Program-made: the position numbers and the translations under genes
The notes under the pieces: model-generated
Databases searched by the model: none
Told to the model about the DNA's origin: nothing
The model's input: only the letters and a program-made list of their open reading frames with translations
In this document: piece after piece, positions 7,362 to 10,853 of the stretch
Layout: each line of letters starts with the position of its first letter
How positions within the stretch are numbered: position 1 is the first letter of the stretch
Assembly (NCBI GenBank): GCA_031271725.1
Contig: JAISVE010000149.1
Span: 1 to 10,853, forward strand
Source of the DNA: Bacteroidales bacterium
GTDB taxonomy: Bacteria > Bacteroidota > Bacteroidia > Bacteroidales > P3
DNA: 10,853 nt
Reading direction: 5' to 3'

Positions 7362-10300
7362 TTAATTTTCAACTGGATTATATATATTGACAGTAATATT
7401 AGAAGTAACCGTATTCTTTCCGGGCAATATGTAACTTGCCGTTACAGGATAATTACCTCTAAATACTACGGGAGGAAAGTCCTGTTTTAATATTTCTCTC
7501 TCTTCCGCTGAAACACTTATTCCTTCTGCTATTCTCCTGCTTATATCGTTTTTTACCTGGTGTAAATCTTTTGCACAGAAATTTGGCAATTGATACCTCA
7601 TTGCTCCGATTATACTACCATAGCCACTTATAACATTAACATTTATCTCGTCATCGCTGAGTTTTTTATTAGGGGCTTGTGACTGCAAGATAACAATTTT
7701 GTCATTCGGAACTTGTAAATATGTTTGCGACTGATACATTCCGTTATATAATGTCTGATTATACCAATCTGTATTACCTGTCTGCGCTGTTAGTTTTACA
7801 AGTTTGGTACCGGTACCATCCGTACCCATTTCATAAGCATCAAAGAGTTCCGGTTCCGCTAAATTTATACCAACATCATGTATAAAAGCATAAACCGGAT
7901 CGCGCCAACCGTTACTGCTAAAACTACGCATCTTATCGGCAAAAGTGTTGTAGCGGCTTGTTTTGAAAGCGTAATTGTAGATTAACTTTTCGCTCAAAGT
8001 TTCTACAGAGCCTTCTGCCTCACGGTGAGTAATTTCCACTTCACCTGCGCCCGCACCAGCCATTTGAGTAGTGCGTTGTTTTATATTGCTCATCATGGAA
8101 GCATTGGCAACAGCAGGAACATTTACTATGGATAAATGATAAATTTTATTGTTGTCAAAATTGAAACTCTCTAAAGAAAAATTTATTTCCAACTTTACAC
8201 CCGCAACAGACGAATTCGTTGTATAAGTAAAATTTTTCTCAACCTTATGCCCTTCAGCTGTACTTATGCGTATTTTCTGGTCAAAACCTTCAGGCTTTTC
8301 GCTCGAAAACAAGTAAGCATAATTTTCCGACACAAGTATATACCCTTTAGCATATTCCTTGGGATAATAATTATATTGACGCTTCAAAGGATAACTGTAA
8401 ACAACATGTTCCGGCATAATTTCTTTCGGTCTGTCGCCGGACTTGAATGATGTTCTTTTCTCCTCTATTGCAACAGAACCATCAGCATTCTTTACGGTTA
8501 CCCAATTATTATTCTTCCTCTCCTGAAAACTAACCTTTGCATAAACCTCTATCTCCTTCTGACTCTCAAAAGGCTCATCAGGAACAAGCATGCAAACAGT
8601 ACTCTCATCATTTATTTCCTTGGTATAAGCAATACTTGCACCACCCTTATAATTCAAACGCAACTCCTCCAAATGCGCACGATACGTACCCTTGCGACCA
8701 TCATCCTCATCTATATCCATTGCCACCTCTATTGGAATATTAAAAACAACCTGAGGAGAAGTAAAAACATTTACATCACTGCTGCCACCCGCAGGAGTTA
8801 ACTGAGCAATGACATCCTCGCCAAAGGGCGAGCCGCCTACAGGAATACATTCATCGCCGATCTCAAACTCAAAATTACAAGTACCCTTTATTAAACCACC
8901 CAAAATACTGTAACGACCACCAACAGCACCGGCAAAATACATCGGCTTGGGGCCCTTTGCTTCAAGCAAAGCATAGGTACCTACATCAAATATCGGAAAA
9001 CGTTGCTGCTTGCCGAACATCTTTACCTGCAAGCCCATTGCTGCCTCAACATAAGCCCAAGCCTGACCCTGCGCAAACCAGCCGTTTATGCCCGGAGTGC
9101 CGTCAATACCCTCACAACTGACACCGTTCAACTGCGTGAGCATAAACTCAGTGCCCAAGCCTAACTTCATCTTGGCGTAGAAAATCAAAAACGAAGCATC
9201 AAAACCAACATGCAAACCTGCACCAAAGGCAATGCCCTTGCCGGAGCCAAGTTGCTGAATGTTGCGTTCTGTCAGCTTTTTCCTCTTGTCGGCACTCAGA
9301 TTGTCTAATATTGGCTTAGGAATTTCAGGCAAGCCCGGAATACCATTCCCGAGCATAAAGTAACCATCTAATTCGGCAAGATTAAGAACTTTTATGCCCA
9401 ATCTATTGTTTGGAGTGCCGAGATATATATGCCAATCATCCTTGGCAAAATAAGCATTTGCCCAACCCAAACGATCATCAGTACCGACACCTTTGAGAAC
9501 ACCCGCAACGTTCATATAAACGCTTAAATCCGCATTAAAATAATCGTTGATATTGTCGTATTCCATCAGGATGGAAGCAGACAAAGCAGAATTATTTTTA
9601 TTCGCAGGAACAGTCTTTTCCAATTCAGATTTTGTCCTCTTCTTAGGAACACCATTTGCGGTGTTTTCGTTTAATTTGCTAACGTAGGAAACTATATTGT
9701 CAGCCATTGAACCCCACTTGTCAGGCATATCCATAAATGCCAAATCACCGCGCAACTGAACAAAGTTCAAACCGCCATGATTGTTAAACTGCATTTCAAG
9801 ACCTACTTTTGCATTGGCTGCCTGAGGGCTACCCTGCAAAGAAAACTTTGTGGAAGCCATTAGACCAAAAGCAACTTTTTTGTCAGGAAGATATGTTATT
9901 TCGGAAAGCGACTTGCCAAAATCGCTGTTCGCAGCAGAAGAAGCAACGGGGTCATTAGACTTGCCCGTCTGCTGCATCTTGCTGTAAAGACCACCGCCGA
10001 AGCCGTAAAAAGAAACGCCCGGAGCAACAGGAAGACCGGGACTAGGAGGAATCTCAAGAAAAACATCAACCATAAAGTAACGAAAGTCATCTTTCTTACC
10101 AAAAATTGCTACAGCATCTAATTTAAATTTTTCAATAAGTTCAAATTTTACATCACCTCGAAAACCATCGCCGTAAATAGCATCGCCATCCTTAAACCAT
10201 ACACCACCCTCTATAGAAAAAGGTTTAGACTTATAAGACACACGAACCTTGTCTATCTCAATTTTCTTAAACTTCCACTTCACATAATCTCCATAAAGTT

Positions 10301-10853
10301 GTATGCCGACTTCGCCGTTAAGAGCAACAGGATCTTTGCCCAGAGATACATTACCAACAAAAGCTATCCCTGAAGCTCCATCATCAGCCTTGAAACTGCG
10401 TATGTCATCAATCCCGATTTCAAAACCACCAATATTCGGAGACCTTATTTCACCATCTACACCAACATAGCCTACATCAAAATATGGAGCTTCACGGCTG
10501 ATTTTTAAGTTTTCAAAAGCTATATCGGGAACACTGAATTTTTTTGTACTGTCTTTCTCATTCAGCGGCGCGTCAACACTGAGTTTGCCGTGAGCGGTGA
10601 TAATGGGATATATACCTTTGTCTTTATATTGAACTTCTATTGACGATAGTTCGTTTAAGGTCAATGTGCTGTGAAGTGCAGGGAATTTGTAATTGCCCTG
10701 AACGTTTACGCGGAATATATACCGCTCGTTAGTGGCATCATAGCTCGTGGTATAGGGCAGCAACGAACTTGTGCCAAACGGGGGGATATTTAAGCAACCG
10801 CTGAGTGAAAAATCTGTAACCTTGTTTTTTTGTAATCCGATAGATAAACCCGA
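7362..10853 (-). CDS. Large beta-rich protein of unknown function, 5' end beyond window
   Basis: The reading frame is open to the right edge, giving 1163 visible codons; the true start lies outside. A TTG at 10763 could be taken as a start, but the 30 codons upstream are open and no start signal marks it, so I treat it as internal. Residues here count from the window edge. Residues about 90-680 are glycine-rich, alternating polar/apolar strands, including a YGFGGG segment near 283, a GWFAQGQAWAYVE segment near 591 and a GGRYSILGG segment near 645. A cysteine pair lies at about 659 and 669. A second region (about 700-810) has an Ig-like look (FNIPIEVAMDID). A later region carries YAFKTSRYNTF near 960. 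The C-terminus has no T9SS sorting domain. Function is not recognised. From memory, the 590-670 segment resembles large conserved hypothetical proteins of Bacteroidota. The strand ladder ending in YGFGGG recalls DUF6603-type proteins, but this is unproven. Its position 5 bases upstream of the adhesin gene suggests a partner role. Confidence 0.85.
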   Translation of the reverse strand, partial: SGLSIGLQKNKVTDFSLSGCLNIPPFGTSSLLPYTTSYDATNERYIFRVNVQGNYKFPALHSTLTLNELSSIEVQYKDKGIYPIITAHGKLSVDAPLNEKDSTKKFSVPDIAFENLKISREAPYFDVGYVGVDGEIRSPNIGGFEIGIDDIRSFKADDGASGIAFVGNVSLGKDPVALNGEVGIQLYGDYVKWKFKKIEIDKVRVSYKSKPFSIEGGVWFKDGDAIYGDGFRGDVKFELIEKFKLDAVAIFGKKDDFRYFMVDVFLEIPPSPGLPVAPGVSFYGFGGGLYSKMQQTGKSNDPVASSAANSDFGKSLSEITYLPDKKVAFGLMASTKFSLQGSPQAANAKVGLEMQFNNHGGLNFVQLRGDLAFMDMPDKWGSMADNIVSYVSKLNENTANGVPKKRTKSELEKTVPANKNNSALSASILMEYDNINDYFNADLSVYMNVAGVLKGVGTDDRLGWANAYFAKDDWHIYLGTPNNRLGIKVLNLAELDGYFMLGNGIPGLPEIPKPILDNLSADKRKKLTERNIQQLGSGKGIAFGAGLHVGFDASFLIFYAKMKLGLGTEFMLTQLNGVSCEGIDGTPGINGWFAQGQAWAYVEAAMGLQVKMFGKQQRFPIFDVGTYALLEAKGPKPMYFAGAVGGRYSILGGLIKGTCNFEFEIGDECIPVGGSPFGEDVIAQLTPAGGSSDVNVFTSPQVVFNIPIEVAMDIDEDDGRKGTYRAHLEELRLNYKGGASIAYTKEINDESTVCMLVPDEPFESQKEIEVYAKVSFQERKNNNWVTVKNADGSVAIEEKRTSFKSGDRPKEIMPEHVVYSYPLKRQYNYYPKEYAKGYILVSENYAYLFSSEKPEGFDQKIRISTAEGHKVEKNFTYTTNSSVAGVKLEINFSLESFNFDNNKIYHLSIVNVPAVANASMMSNIKQRTTQMAGAGAGEVEITHREAEGSVETLSEKLIYNYAFKTSRYNTFADKMRSFSSNGWRDPVYAFIHDVGINLAEPELFDAYEMGTDGTGTKLVKLTAQTGNTDWYNQTLYNGMYQSQTYLQVPNDKIVILQSQAPNKKLSDDEINVNVISGYGSIIGAMRYQLPNFCAKDLHQVKNDISRRIAEGISVSAEEREILKQDFPPVVFRGNYPVTASYILPGKNTVTSNITVNIYNPVEN

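Noticed and set aside
248..8743. Several plus-strand open frames of 60-73 codons (for example at 248, 1123, 1975, 2690, 3295, 5905, 6793, 8247 and 8537).
   Set aside because: All lie antisense to the two large genes, have no family-like sequence and no start signals, and are of a length expected by chance opposite long coding regions.
9896..10102. Minus-strand 68-codon hydrophobic frame inside the upstream gene, resembling a small membrane protein.
   Set aside because: It lies wholly within the coding frame of the large beta-rich protein in another frame; the apparent hydrophobicity comes from out-of-frame reading, and no separate start signal is seen.

Overview
The window looks like chromosomal DNA of a Bacteroidota bacterium. 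The clearest evidence is a type IX secretion system (T9SS) type A sorting domain at the end of a very large secreted protein built from SprB-type repeats, a combination characteristic of this phylum. The DNA is moderately AT-rich, and the one visible gene start lacks a standard Shine-Dalgarno arrangement, which also fits. I cannot place the organism below phylum from this sequence.

Layout: almost the whole window is two giant genes on the minus strand, read from right to left. The upstream gene (7362..10853) runs off the right edge, so its N-terminus is missing. It encodes at least 1163 residues of glycine-rich, strand-rich protein of unknown function, with no sorting domain at its C-terminus. 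Five bases after its stop codon begins the second gene (100..7356, 2418 aa). This has a Sec signal peptide, glycine-rich linkers, a roughly 500-residue N-terminal region I cannot assign, an array of about 19 SprB-like modules, two PKD/Ig-like domains and the T9SS type A sorting domain. The 99 bases to its left hold no gene or terminator that I can support.

How they may work together: the tight spacing implies co-transcription and probably translational coupling, so the two proteins are likely partners at the cell surface. The repeat protein would be exported by Sec, carried across the outer membrane by T9SS and displayed as a long adhesin-like filament. The upstream protein could be a surface or outer-membrane-associated partner, but its role is unknown. 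No PorP/SprF-family gene is visible beside the adhesin. This fits its type A sorting domain, since SprF-type partners are known for type B clients such as SprB.

Most interesting observation: the 19 modules appear to be organised as a five-module super-repeat (5+5+5+4). Modules 5, 10 and 15 share a GGWG core and an IA replacement of the usual NGC motif. The modules before them lack the usual first cysteine, and every third module of a cycle lacks the GG core. This points to growth of the gene by duplication of about 1.25 kb blocks.
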